Assembly (NCBI GenBank): GCA_964449325.1 | Contig: CAYUYJ010000005.1 | Coordinates: forward strand, 1 to 64,000 | DNA from: RGIG3002 sp964449325 | GTDB taxonomy: Bacteria; Bacillota; Clostridia; Lachnospirales; Lachnospiraceae | Length of the DNA stretch: 64,000 nt | Direction of reading: 5' to 3' | In this document: positions 15,745-24,459 of the stretch, piece after piece | Numbering within the stretch: position 1 is the first letter of the stretch | Layout: the number at the start of each line of letters is the position of its first letter | Program-made: the position numbers and the translations under genes | The notes under the pieces: generated by a model | Seen by the model: the letters and a program-made list of their open reading frames with translations, nothing else | Database searches by the model: none | Told to the model about the DNA's origin: nothing

Positions 15745-16339
15745 ATGGAAAGACATACTGGAAAAATGTATGGGAAATCAATTAAAAAAAGAAAATATGA
15801 TTGTCTTTATCCTGTTAGGGGTTCTGATTTTTATCATTGCTTTGCCGACCAAAGAAAATAAAGTGGAAAAGTCCGTTTTAACAGACAGCAAAAATGAGAT
15901 AATAGGAGCACAGGAAAAAGAAACATTAAAAGATGCGGATTATGTTGATTATCTGGAGGAAAAATTGGAATATACATTATCTTTCGTGGAAGGTGTGGGG
16001 AAAATTAAGGTGATGGTTACGGTTTCCGCATCCCAAAGAGAAGTTGTGGAAAAGGATTTGGTAACGACCCGCTCCAACACGGTGGAAACGGATTCGGAAG
16101 GCGGTACCCGAAGCATAAATAATCTGGAGAATACAGAAACTACCCTTTATACAACGGATGCACAGGGGAATCAGATTCCTTATGTGACGCAGGTCTGTGA
16201 ACCGGAAATTACCGGCGTAATGGTGGTTGCACAGGGAGCAGGAAGAAAAAATGTAAATTCTGATATAACAGAAGCAATACAGGCATTATTTGGAATTGAA
16301 GCTCATAAAATTAAAATAGCTAAAATGAAAACAGAATAG
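15737..16339 (+). CDS. spoIIIAG: Stage III sporulation protein AG
   Basis: A 200-residue protein with one N-terminal membrane helix (about 20-38) and an extracellular ring-building domain. The family signature KLEYTLSFVEGVGKIKVMVT and the end ITEAIQALFGIEAHKIKIAKM are clear. SpoIIIAG forms a large ring in the intermembrane space of the engulfed forespore. Its start overlaps spoIIIAF by 8 bases. Confidence 0.95.
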   Translation: MNKWKDILEKCMGNQLKKENMIVFILLGVLIFIIALPTKENKVEKSVLTDSKNEIIGAQEKETLKDADYVDYLEEKLEYTLSFVEGVGKIKVMVTVSASQREVVEKDLVTTRSNTVETDSEGGTRSINNLENTETTLYTTDAQGNQIPYVTQVCEPEITGVMVVAQGAGRKNVNSDITEAIQALFGIEAHKIKIAKMKTE

Positions 16340-16355
16340 AAAAGAGGTAGGGCTT

Positions 16356-17114
16356 TTGAAAGGAACAGGTAAAAAAAATCAAATTATGATTACGGCACTT
16401 GCTATTATGATTGCTGTAGCAGGTTACTTACAGTTTACAGGAGATAAATTAAAAGAAGAACAGCTTACAGCTGCCGGAAGTGATTCGGTAACTTCTGATT
16501 TGAGTAGTGCAGTATTGGGGGAAGAATACGTGGTAAACGAACAGCTGGACGGTGTTTTGGAGGAAGCAGATCTGGCTGCCATTACAGATATTTCCGAGGA
16601 AGATTTGGAACAGGCACAACTGACGGATATTGACAGTCTGGATTCTGACGTGGACGTGGCAATGGAGGATTATTTAGATAGTGATATGGAAGCTGTAATC
16701 AGTGATGAAGTGACCGGAACCGAAGCACCCGGTGAAGCGGTATTTACATCCGGTACAGGAATGGTATCTTTAGCGGATGCAAAGCTCTTAAAGGAGCAGA
16801 CCAGAGCCAAAAATAAGGAAATGCTCTTGGAGATTATCAATAATACAAATCTTAGTGATGAGCAGAAGCAGGAAGCGGTAAACAGCATGATTACCATGAC
16901 GGATATTGCGGAAAAAGAAACGGCTGCAGAGATTTTATTAGAAGCAAAAGGCTTTGAGGATGTGGTAGTCAGCATCAGCGAAGACGGAGTTGACGTTGTT
17001 GTCAATGCGGCAGAACTGTCGGATGCTTCCCGGGCACAGATTGAAGACATTGTAAAAAGAAAAACCGGAGTAGCGGGAGAAGATATTATCATCAGTCCTG
17101 TAACGGTTAATTAA
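16356..17114 (+). CDS. spoIIIAH: Stage III sporulation protein AH
   Basis: The 252-residue protein has an N-terminal membrane anchor (about 8-25), an acidic linker of roughly 110 residues and a C-terminal YscJ/FliF-like ring domain (about 150-252, with SDEQKQEAVNSMITMTDIAE). In Bacillus SpoIIIAH binds forespore SpoIIQ across the intermembrane space. No spoIIQ is present in this window, as is usual since that gene lies elsewhere. The start is TTG 16356 behind GAGGTAGGG. It closes the operon. Confidence 0.94.
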   Translation: MKGTGKKNQIMITALAIMIAVAGYLQFTGDKLKEEQLTAAGSDSVTSDLSSAVLGEEYVVNEQLDGVLEEADLAAITDISEEDLEQAQLTDIDSLDSDVDVAMEDYLDSDMEAVISDEVTGTEAPGEAVFTSGTGMVSLADAKLLKEQTRAKNKEMLLEIINNTNLSDEQKQEAVNSMITMTDIAEKETAAEILLEAKGFEDVVVSISEDGVDVVVNAAELSDASRAQIEDIVKRKTGVAGEDIIISPVTVN

Positions 17115-17145
17115 TCGCAAATGGGTATGTAAATTGGAAAAAGTA

Positions 17146-17154
17146 TGATATAAT
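17146..17154 (+). promoter_or_regulatory. Extended -10 promoter before deoB
   Basis: TGA-TATAAT forms an extended -10 (17146-17154). No good -35 is seen. It is placed about 70 bases ahead of deoB and could start the deoB-prfC unit. Confidence 0.5.
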
Positions 17155-17224
17155 TGAGCGCGTATGATGCGTTTTTAACAAAAGTCCGACAGTTTTCCGG
17201 ACTGTGAAAGGGAATGGTACGAAA

Positions 17225-18376
17225 GTGAAAAGAGTATTTTTAATTGTATTAGACAGTTTTGGAATAGGGGAAATGCCGGATGCAGCGTGTTACGGAGATC
17301 GGGGAACAAATACATTAAGGTCGGTTTCCGGCAGTCCCTTTTTCCACATGCCGAATATGGAAAAACTGGGCTTGTTTGAAATAGACGGTGTAAAAGTAAA
17401 AGAAAAGGGAGAACCACACACAGCTTGCATTGCACGTATGACAGAGGCTTCCAAGGGCAAAGATACAACAATCGGCCATTGGGAAATTGCAGGAATCCGC
17501 TCCGACAGACCTTTACCTACTTATCCGAATGGTTTCCCGAAGGAAGTACTGGATGCTTTTTCGGCAAAAACAGGGCGGGGGATATTGTGTAACAAACCCT
17601 TTTCCGGTACAGAGGTTATTAAAGTATATGGTGAAGAGCACAGGAGAACCGGAGATTTGATTGTATACACTTCGGCAGACAGTGTGTTCCAGATTGCCGC
17701 CCATGAGGATGTTGTGCCGGTGGAAACCTTGTATGAATACTGCCGGATGGCAAGGGAAATTTTACAGGGAGAGCACGGTGTTGGCAGAGTCATTGCCCGT
17801 CCGTTTATCGGAGAAAACGGAAAATTTGAACGGACAGCGAGAAGACATGATTTTTCCCTGACACCTCCTGCAGTTACCATGCTTGACCAGTTAAAGAAGC
17901 ATGGATATGACGTGGCAGCAGTGGGAAAGATTTATGATATTTTTGCAGGAAAGAGCATTACTGAGCATGTTTATACAAAGGGAAATGAAGAGGGTATAGA
18001 AAAAACTCTGGAGTATTTTGATAAGGCATTTGAAGGATTATGCTTTATCAATCTGGTAGATTATGACATGCTTTACGGGCATCGAAACGATGTAGATGGC
18101 TATGCAAAGGCATTGACTTATTTTGATGCCAAACTTCCTTCTATTTTAGGAAAAATGCGTACAGATGATGTGCTGATGATTACGGCAGACCACGGATGTG
18201 ACCCGGGATATAAGCAGTCTACGGACCATTCAAGGGAATATACACCGTTTCTTATGTATGGCAAAAATATTGCTCCGAAAAATCTTGGCACAAGAGAGAC
18301 CTTTGCAGATATCGGTGCAACTGTATTGGATTATTTTGGAATTACACCGGAATTTGCCGGTACGTCCATGTTATAG
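17225..18376 (+). CDS. deoB: Phosphopentomutase
   Basis: This alkaline-phosphatase superfamily enzyme interconverts ribose or deoxyribose 1- and 5-phosphates in nucleoside salvage. Visible family motifs are VLDSFGIGEMPDA at the N-terminus, GKDTTIGHWEIAG, and the metal-binding TADHGCDPGYKQSTDHSREY near the C-terminus. GTG 17225 gives a 383-residue protein starting MKRVFLIVLDS, with AAAGGGA upstream; GTG 17204 would add seven residues and cannot be excluded. Between spoIIIAH and prfC its context is unrelated to spores. No other deo genes are nearby. Confidence 0.95.
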   Translation: MKRVFLIVLDSFGIGEMPDAACYGDRGTNTLRSVSGSPFFHMPNMEKLGLFEIDGVKVKEKGEPHTACIARMTEASKGKDTTIGHWEIAGIRSDRPLPTYPNGFPKEVLDAFSAKTGRGILCNKPFSGTEVIKVYGEEHRRTGDLIVYTSADSVFQIAAHEDVVPVETLYEYCRMAREILQGEHGVGRVIARPFIGENGKFERTARRHDFSLTPPAVTMLDQLKKHGYDVAAVGKIYDIFAGKSITEHVYTKGNEEGIEKTLEYFDKAFEGLCFINLVDYDMLYGHRNDVDGYAKALTYFDAKLPSILGKMRTDDVLMITADHGCDPGYKQSTDHSREYTPFLMYGKNIAPKNLGTRETFADIGATVLDYFGITPEFAGTSML

Positions 18377-18409
18377 GAAGAGAAAAACATAAAAATGGAG
18401 GAAATAAGC

Positions 18410-20002
18410 GTGGGAAACTATGCAGAAGAAATTAACAGAAGAAGAACATTTGCGATTATTTCGCATCCGGATGCAGGAAAAACAACCTTAACGGAGAAAT
18501 TTCTGCTCTATGGCGGTGCCATCAATCTGGCAGGAAGCGTAAAAGGAAAAGCAACAGCAAGACATGCAGTATCAGACTGGATGGAAATTGAAAAAGAAAG
18601 AGGTATTTCCGTTACTTCTTCGGTTTTGCAGTTTGAATATGACGGATATTGTATCAATATTCTGGATACACCCGGACATCAGGATTTCTCGGAGGATACT
18701 TACCGAACACTGATGGCAGCGGATTCTGCTGTCATGGTGATTGATGCTTCAAAGGGGGTGGAAGCACAGACAAGAAAGCTGTTTAAGGTTTGTGTCATGC
18801 GGAAAATCCCGATTTTTACTTTTATCAATAAAATGGACAGGGATGCTAACGACACGTTTGAACTTTTGGATGAAATTGAGAAAGAGCTTGGAATTGCGAC
18901 CTGCCCCATTAACTGGCCTATCGGTTCCGGTAAAAACTTCAAGGGAGTTTATGACAGGGAGAAGAAGTGTGTCATTACTTATTCCGATACGGAGAAAGGA
19001 ACAAAAGAAGGAGAAAGTACAGAAATTCCGCTTTCCGATGAAGAACAGCTTCTTACTCATATCGGGCAGGAGAATAAAGAAATTCTGGACGGAGAAATTG
19101 AACTTCTGGATGGTGCCAGTGCAGAATTTGATTTGGAACTGGTAAGGAAGGGAGAATTGACACCGGTATTTTTCGGATCGGCTCTGACAAATTTCGGTGT
19201 GGAAATCTTTTTGCAGCACTTTTTACAAATGGCAACTACACCCCTTCCCAGAAAAGCGGATATCGGGCTGATTGAACCGGCAGAAAAAGAGTTTTCCGCT
19301 TTTGTATTTAAGATTCAGGCAAATATGAATAAAGCCCATCGTGACAGAATTGCCTTCATGCGGATTTGTTCGGGAAAATATGATGCCCAGATGGAAGTGA
19401 AACATGTGCAGGGAGGCAAAGTGATGCGTCTTTCCCAGCCCCAGCAGATTATGGCAAGCGAGAGAAAAATTTTAGAGGAAGCTTATGCGGGGGACATTAT
19501 CGGTGTGTTTGACCCGGGGATTTTTTCTATCGGGGACACACTCTGTATGCCGAAAGAACAGTTTCAGTATGAGGGAATTCCTACCTTTGCACCGGAGCAT
19601 TTTGCCAGAGTGCGGCAGATGGACACCATGAAGAGAAAGCAGTTTGTAAAGGGAATTACCCAGATTGCACAGGAAGGTGCCATACAGATTTTTCAGGAAT
19701 TTAACACAGGTATGGAGGAAATCATTGTAGGAGTAGTAGGTGTCCTGCAGTTTGATGTATTAAAATACCGTCTGGAAAACGAATACAATGTAGAAATTCG
19801 TCTGGAAAATCTGCCTTATGAGCATATCCGCTGGATCGAAAACAAGGATATTGATTTGAATAAACTGACCGGCACATCTGATATGAAGAAGATTAAGGAT
19901 TTGAAAGGAAATCCATTGCTTCTTTTTATCAATCAGTGGAGTGTGGGAATGACACTTGACAGAAATGAAGGGCTGATTCTTTCTGAATTTGGACGTAATT
20001 AG
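18410..20002 (+). CDS. prfC: Peptide chain release factor 3
   Basis: This translational GTPase of about 530 residues has G1 SHPDAGKTTLTEK, G3 LDTPGHQDF and G4 NKMDRD, all canonical, and the RF3 signature MEIEKERGISVTSSVLQF. RF3 removes RF1 or RF2 from the ribosome after peptide release. GTG 18410 is chosen since GGAGG (18397-18401) lies 8 bases ahead, whereas the in-frame ATG 18395 overlaps that site. It follows deoB by 33 bases and is probably co-transcribed with it and perhaps with the next gene. Confidence 0.96.
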   Translation: MGNYAEEINRRRTFAIISHPDAGKTTLTEKFLLYGGAINLAGSVKGKATARHAVSDWMEIEKERGISVTSSVLQFEYDGYCINILDTPGHQDFSEDTYRTLMAADSAVMVIDASKGVEAQTRKLFKVCVMRKIPIFTFINKMDRDANDTFELLDEIEKELGIATCPINWPIGSGKNFKGVYDREKKCVITYSDTEKGTKEGESTEIPLSDEEQLLTHIGQENKEILDGEIELLDGASAEFDLELVRKGELTPVFFGSALTNFGVEIFLQHFLQMATTPLPRKADIGLIEPAEKEFSAFVFKIQANMNKAHRDRIAFMRICSGKYDAQMEVKHVQGGKVMRLSQPQQIMASERKILEEAYAGDIIGVFDPGIFSIGDTLCMPKEQFQYEGIPTFAPEHFARVRQMDTMKRKQFVKGITQIAQEGAIQIFQEFNTGMEEIIVGVVGVLQFDVLKYRLENEYNVEIRLENLPYEHIRWIENKDIDLNKLTGTSDMKKIKDLKGNPLLLFINQWSVGMTLDRNEGLILSEFGRN

Positions 20003-20029
20003 CCGGAAACGGCAGTTAGGAGGCGTAGG

Positions 20030-21214
20030 ATGAAGAAACGTATTACGATACTCTTTTTTGCAAGTACCCTGATTTTAGTAATCTGTCTTTTGCTTGATTT
20101 AAGGCAAAATGAAAACGGACAATGGACAAACCGTATCCAATCAACAGAAAACGGCGCGGAGAGTGAACAGAAAGAGCAGGAGTTTTTAGTATTAAAGAGT
20201 GAGCAGGAGGGTTTATTTTCCTATGAACTTCTTAGCGGGGAAGAACAGGAAATTTATGCACAGATTTATGCTTCCATAAAGGAAAGAGAATCGGCAGAGG
20301 TGGCTACCACCGATACGGAACAGCTTGAGAAGGTATTTCAGTGTGTGCTGAACGATCACCCGGAATTTTTTTATGTGGAAGGGTATACCTTTACCAAATA
20401 TTCTAAAGGAAATAAAATTACGAAGCTTGTTTTTGATGCGTCCTATACGATGGATGCAGCGAAAGCGGAAGAAAAGAAACAGGCAATTGAAGCTTGTACG
20501 AAAGAGATTCTTTCCGGTATTTCGGCAGATGCGGATGATTACGAAAAAATAAAATATATTTATGAGTATATAATTGAGAATACGGAGTATAATGTGGAAG
20601 CAGAGAATAATCAGAATATTTGTTCTGTTTTTCTGGATAAACAGTCCGTATGTCAGGGCTATGCAAAGGCGACCCAGTATCTGCTTTTAAAGGTTGGAAT
20701 CAAAGCAAGCATAGTAGTGGGGTTTGTAGACGGAGGAGAAGGACATGCATGGAATCTGGTCTATGCAGACGGAGAGCCTTATTATGTGGATACAACATGG
20801 GGAGATGCGTCCTATCGGATGTCAACGGAGGAAAGCAAGGAGGTCAGTAACCTTCCGATTATTAATTATGACTATCTTTGTGTGACAACGAAACAGTTAT
20901 GCAAAACGCATACGATTCAGCCTGTGGTTCCGGTACCGGAATGTACGGCGGTTGAGGATAACTACTACGTCAGAGAAGGCGCTTATTTTACAGAAGCCGA
21001 TGAAGAGCAACTGACAGGATTGTTTGAAAAGAGTTATGCGGAAGGGAAAGAATATATTACGCTGCAATGTGCGGATGAGGCAGTTTATCATAGTATGTAT
21101 GAAGAACTGATTACGAAGCAGAAGGTGTTTCAATATATGGATGCGGCAGACGGTGTGATTGCATACTCAAAAAACGAAGAACAGCTCAGTTTAAGTTTCT
21201 GGCTTTCTGAATAA
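20030..21214 (+). CDS. Membrane-anchored transglutaminase-like protein
   Basis: A 394-residue exported protein: an N-terminal hydrophobic anchor (about 5-23), a charged linker, a helical region and a transglutaminase-like fold whose Cys-His-Asp triad is visible in QSVCQGYAKATQYLL, GHAWNLV and YYVDTTWGD (about residues 210-262). Bacterial members act on cell-surface proteins or peptidoglycan peptides as proteases or ligases; the substrate here is unknown. The segment VICLLL is not a proper lipobox. It begins 27 bases after prfC, with GGAGGCGTAGG ahead, and is followed by a strong promoter for the next operon. Confidence 0.85.
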   Translation: MKKRITILFFASTLILVICLLLDLRQNENGQWTNRIQSTENGAESEQKEQEFLVLKSEQEGLFSYELLSGEEQEIYAQIYASIKERESAEVATTDTEQLEKVFQCVLNDHPEFFYVEGYTFTKYSKGNKITKLVFDASYTMDAAKAEEKKQAIEACTKEILSGISADADDYEKIKYIYEYIIENTEYNVEAENNQNICSVFLDKQSVCQGYAKATQYLLLKVGIKASIVVGFVDGGEGHAWNLVYADGEPYYVDTTWGDASYRMSTEESKEVSNLPIINYDYLCVTTKQLCKTHTIQPVVPVPECTAVEDNYYVREGAYFTEADEEQLTGLFEKSYAEGKEYITLQCADEAVYHSMYEELITKQKVFQYMDAADGVIAYSKNEEQLSLSFWLSE

Positions 21215-21218
21215 GTAT

Positions 21219-21247
21219 TTGTCAATATACTCAATATTTGATATAAT
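21219..21247 (+). promoter_or_regulatory. SigA-type promoter of the asp23-nusB-xse-isp operon
   Basis: TTGTCA (21219-21224), 17-base spacer, TATAAT (21242-21247), with TGA just before the -10 as an extended element. It sits about 40 bases ahead of the asp23 start, with GGAGGTAA as its ribosome binding site, and should drive the long cluster to recN. Confidence 0.85.
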
Positions 21248-21285
21248 GAACGGAAAAGAGAAACGGAAAATTTGGAGGTAACCTC

Positions 21286-21672
21286 ATGGAAAAAGAAATA
21301 GAAAGAACGACGTATGTATTACAGGAAGAGGAAAATATCGGATCGGTAAAAATTGCAGATGATGTTGTTGCTATGATTGCAGGGCTTGCAGCAACAGAGG
21401 TAGAAGGTGTTTCTGCCATGGCAGGAAATATCAGCAATGAACTGATGAGCAAGGTTGGGATGAAAAAACTGACAAAAGGCGTAAAAGTAGATGTTTTTGA
21501 GAAACATGTTACGGTGGATCTGGCTGTGATGATGGAGTATGGCTATAATATTCCGGCAACCTGCCAGAAGGTACAGATGAAAGTGAAAACTGCAATTGAA
21601 AATATGACAGGTTTACATGTTACGGATGTGAACATCCGGATTGCCGGTGTAAATATGCAGAAAGGTAACTAG
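21286..21672 (+). CDS. Asp23/Gls24 family envelope stress protein
   Basis: The 128-residue protein has the Asp23 family core (IADDVVAMIAGLAATEVEGV, then VKVDVFEKHVTVDLAV and PATCQKVQMKVKTAIENM). Family members are abundant cell-envelope-associated proteins induced by alkaline shock in staphylococci. In Bacillus and clostridia a member (YqhY) always sits ahead of nusB, often beside accBC. Here accB and accC are absent. It is the first gene after a strong promoter. Confidence 0.92.
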   Translation: MEKEIERTTYVLQEEENIGSVKIADDVVAMIAGLAATEVEGVSAMAGNISNELMSKVGMKKLTKGVKVDVFEKHVTVDLAVMMEYGYNIPATCQKVQMKVKTAIENMTGLHVTDVNIRIAGVNMQKGN

Positions 21673-21681
21673 CAAAGACGA

Positions 21682-22080
21682 ATGAGCAGAAGAGAATTAA
21701 GAGAACAGATTTTTAAACTGTTATTCCGTATTGAATTTAATAAGGCAGAGGAGATGGAAGAACAGAAAGAATTGTTCTTTGAGGATGATGAAAACCCGGT
21801 AGGGGAAAAGGATGCGGCATATATCAGGGAAAAATATGACCATATTGTGGAAAAACTTTCTGATATAGACGATATGATAAACGAAGAAGCAGAATGCTGG
21901 ACGACGGCAAGAATGGGAAAGGTAGAGCTTACCATTCTGCGTCTTGCCGTATATGAAATTAAATATGATGATACCATTCCTGTTAGTGTAGCCATTAATG
22001 AAGCCGTGGAACTGGCAAAGAAATTTGGACAGGATGGTGCGTCCTCTTTTATAAACGGAGTACTTTCTCAGTTCGCTTAG
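21682..22080 (+). CDS. nusB: Transcription antitermination factor NusB
   Basis: A 132-residue all-helical protein with the NusB pattern SRRELREQIFKLLFRIEF at the N-terminus and the C-terminal VAINEAVELAKKFGQDGASSFINGVL. NusB with NusE (S10) binds boxA of rRNA leaders and prevents early termination. The gene lies 9 bases after the Asp23 gene and 46 before xseA. Confidence 0.96.
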   Translation: MSRRELREQIFKLLFRIEFNKAEEMEEQKELFFEDDENPVGEKDAAYIREKYDHIVEKLSDIDDMINEEAECWTTARMGKVELTILRLAVYEIKYDDTIPVSVAINEAVELAKKFGQDGASSFINGVLSQFA

Positions 22081-22126
22081 AGTCTAAGATGAGGAACGAA
22101 TCGGTGGGAAGGTTTTGGAGGACAGA

Positions 22127-23335
22127 ATGCGCAATGTTTATACGGTAGCACAAGTAAATTCTTATATTAAAAATATGTTCACGCAGGATTTTATGCTACA
22201 GTCCATTCTCGTAAGAGGGGAAGTAAGTAACTGTAAGTATCATTCCTCTGGACATATTTATTTTACGTTAAAGGATGAAAAGGGGACGATTGCCTGTGTG
22301 ATGTTTGCCGGAAACCGGAGCGGTTTGAAATTCCGACTGGAGGAAGGTCAGCAGATTGTGGCAGGCGGAACCATTGATGTATATGAGCGGGACGGAAAAT
22401 ACCAGTTATATGCGAAACAGATTGTGCTGGATGGCGCAGGTGCTTTAAATGAGAGGTTTGAACGCTTGAAAAAGGAACTGCTGGAGCGTGGTATGTTTGC
22501 ACCGGAATATAAACAGCCGATTCCCAAATATATTCGTACCCTTGGTGTTGTGACAGCACCCACGGGAGCAGCAGTGCGCGATATCATTAACATTGCAATG
22601 AGAAGAAATCCGTATATTCAGATTATTCTCTATCCGGCAATTGTACAGGGGGAACAGGCGGCAGCCAGCATCGTGCAGGGAATACGTGCCTTGGAGCAGC
22701 GTAGGGTAGATACCATTATCGTAGGAAGAGGCGGCGGCTCTTTAGAAGATTTGTGGGCATTTAATGAAGAAATTGTGGCACAGGCAGTATTTGACTGTTC
22801 GATTCCCGTTATTTCAGCGGTAGGGCATGAAACGGATACAACTATCTGCGATTTTGTAGCGGATTTACGGGCTCCTACGCCGTCTGCAGCAGCGGAGCTG
22901 GCAGTGTTTGATATGCGGGCACTGGAAGAAAGGCTTGAGGAATATGCTTTAAGGCTACAGGGCGGTATGGCGTATCATATTGAAAAAAAGCAGGTACTTT
23001 TGCAAAGCTATCAAAAACAGCTTAGATATTTATCTCCCATCAACCAGATACGGGAGAAGCGGACATATGCCATGAAGTTAGAAGAAAATTTGCAGGAAAC
23101 GATGAACCGCATTTTGGTGGGAAAACGTCATCTTCTAGAATTGTATATTGAAAAACTAAAAGGTTTATCCCCACTTGATAAGCTAAACCAAGGCTTTTCC
23201 CACACTTGCGTGGGTGAGGGAAAAACCGTAACACGGATTGAACAGGTGACGACGGGAGAGCTTATTAACGTATATGTAAGTAACGGTAAAATCGAAGCAG
23301 TGGTAGAAAAAACGGAAAGTTTGAACTGGAATTGA
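22127..23335 (+). CDS. xseA: Exodeoxyribonuclease VII large subunit
   Basis: A 402-residue protein: an N-terminal OB-fold (about 1-100, YTVAQVNSYIKNMF and GEVSNCKYHSSGHIYFTLKD) and a catalytic domain with GVVTAPTGAAVRDI and GRGGGSLEDLWAFNEE. With XseB it degrades single-stranded DNA into acid-soluble oligonucleotides. ATG 22127 is preceded by GGAGG; the upstream in-frame TTG 22115 overlaps that site. It lies 10 bases ahead of xseB. Confidence 0.96.
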   Translation: MRNVYTVAQVNSYIKNMFTQDFMLQSILVRGEVSNCKYHSSGHIYFTLKDEKGTIACVMFAGNRSGLKFRLEEGQQIVAGGTIDVYERDGKYQLYAKQIVLDGAGALNERFERLKKELLERGMFAPEYKQPIPKYIRTLGVVTAPTGAAVRDIINIAMRRNPYIQIILYPAIVQGEQAAASIVQGIRALEQRRVDTIIVGRGGGSLEDLWAFNEEIVAQAVFDCSIPVISAVGHETDTTICDFVADLRAPTPSAAAELAVFDMRALEERLEEYALRLQGGMAYHIEKKQVLLQSYQKQLRYLSPINQIREKRTYAMKLEENLQETMNRILVGKRHLLELYIEKLKGLSPLDKLNQGFSHTCVGEGKTVTRIEQVTTGELINVYVSNGKIEAVVEKTESLNWN

Positions 23336-23345
23336 GGAAAAGAAT

Positions 23346-23567
23346 ATGGCAAAAAAAGAAGAAGCAGGGCTTCCTTTAGAAGAGGCTTTCGAGCAGCTGG
23401 AGGATGTGATTGAGAGACTTCAGGATAATGAGATTTCGTTAGAGGATGCTTTTAAAGAATATGAGCAGGGAATGCAGCTTTTAAAATATTGCAGTGAATC
23501 TATCGACAGAGTGGAAAAACAAGTACTAAAAATCAGTGAAAGCGGTGAACTGTGTGAGTTTGAGTAA
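23346..23567 (+). CDS. xseB: Exodeoxyribonuclease VII small subunit
   Basis: A 73-residue protein with the XseB pattern LPLEEAFEQLEDVIERLQ and EISLEDAFKEYEQGMQL. Several XseB chains bind the extended helices of XseA. The end of the gene overlaps the likely GTG start of ispA, so the two are translationally coupled. Confidence 0.95.
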   Translation: MAKKEEAGLPLEEAFEQLEDVIERLQDNEISLEDAFKEYEQGMQLLKYCSESIDRVEKQVLKISESGELCEFE

Positions 23568-24444
23568 AATGCAGCTGGAAGAAAAAACAAGACAGACAGA
23601 AGAAATAATCAAGAAGTATTTACCGAAAGAGGAAGGGAATCAAAAACCTGTCATCGAAGCTATGAATTACAGTGTTCTTGCGGGAGGCAAGCGTCTTCGC
23701 CCCATGCTGATGAAGGAAGTTTTTGAAATGTTCGGTGGAACGGGAAAGGTCATAGAACCCTTTATGGCAGCCATAGAAATGATACATACGTATTCTTTGG
23801 TGCATGATGACCTGCCGGCAATGGATAATGATGAGTATCGACGCGGCAAGAAGACAACATGGGCACAGTTTGATGAGTGTACTGCAATTCTTGCGGGTGA
23901 CGGTCTTTTGAATTTTGCTTTTGAGACGGCTTTGACGGCAGCACAGGAAGAAAATCCGTATCTTTTAAAGGCACTTACCGTTCTTGCAAAAAAGGCGGGA
24001 ATCTATGGTATGATAGGCGGGCAGACGGCAGATATTGAGGCGGAAAAACCGGGACAGGATGTGGACGGAAAAAAACTTATGTTTATTCATGAACATAAAA
24101 CTGCTGCGCTGATTCAGGCATCTATGATGATAGGAGCCATATTGGCAGGCGCTAAGGAAAAGGATGTGCAGGACATTGAAAAATGTGCTTACAATATCGG
24201 AATTGCTTTTCAGATTCAGGATGATATTCTGGATGTGACAAGCACTTTGGAGGTACTCGGAAAGCCTATAGGCAGTGACGAAAAGAACCATAAAAAAACA
24301 TATGTATCCATTTATGGTTTGGAAAAGGCAAAGGAAGATGTAAAACTGTTGTCCGAAGAGGCAATTGCTGTTTTATCCTCCTTTGGACAAAGAAATCTGT
24401 TTTTGGAAGAATTGGTAGAACAGTTAATCAACAGAGAAAAGTAG
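23554..24444 (+). CDS. ispA: Farnesyl/geranyl diphosphate synthase
   Basis: A trans-isoprenyl diphosphate synthase of about 296 residues. It has the first Asp-rich motif VHDDLPAMDNDEYRRGK (about 80-96) and the second QIQDDILDVT. It condenses IPP with DMAPP or GPP to make C15 (or C20) prenyl diphosphate for polyprenyls and quinones. The start is uncertain: GTG 23554 has GGTGA five bases ahead and is used here; GTG 23536 and ATG 23569 are alternatives. It overlaps the xseB end and precedes dxs. Confidence 0.94.
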   Translation: MSLSKMQLEEKTRQTEEIIKKYLPKEEGNQKPVIEAMNYSVLAGGKRLRPMLMKEVFEMFGGTGKVIEPFMAAIEMIHTYSLVHDDLPAMDNDEYRRGKKTTWAQFDECTAILAGDGLLNFAFETALTAAQEENPYLLKALTVLAKKAGIYGMIGGQTADIEAEKPGQDVDGKKLMFIHEHKTAALIQASMMIGAILAGAKEKDVQDIEKCAYNIGIAFQIQDDILDVTSTLEVLGKPIGSDEKNHKKTYVSIYGLEKAKEDVKLLSEEAIAVLSSFGQRNLFLEELVEQLINREK

Positions 24445-24459
24445 ATAAGAGGAAATGCC

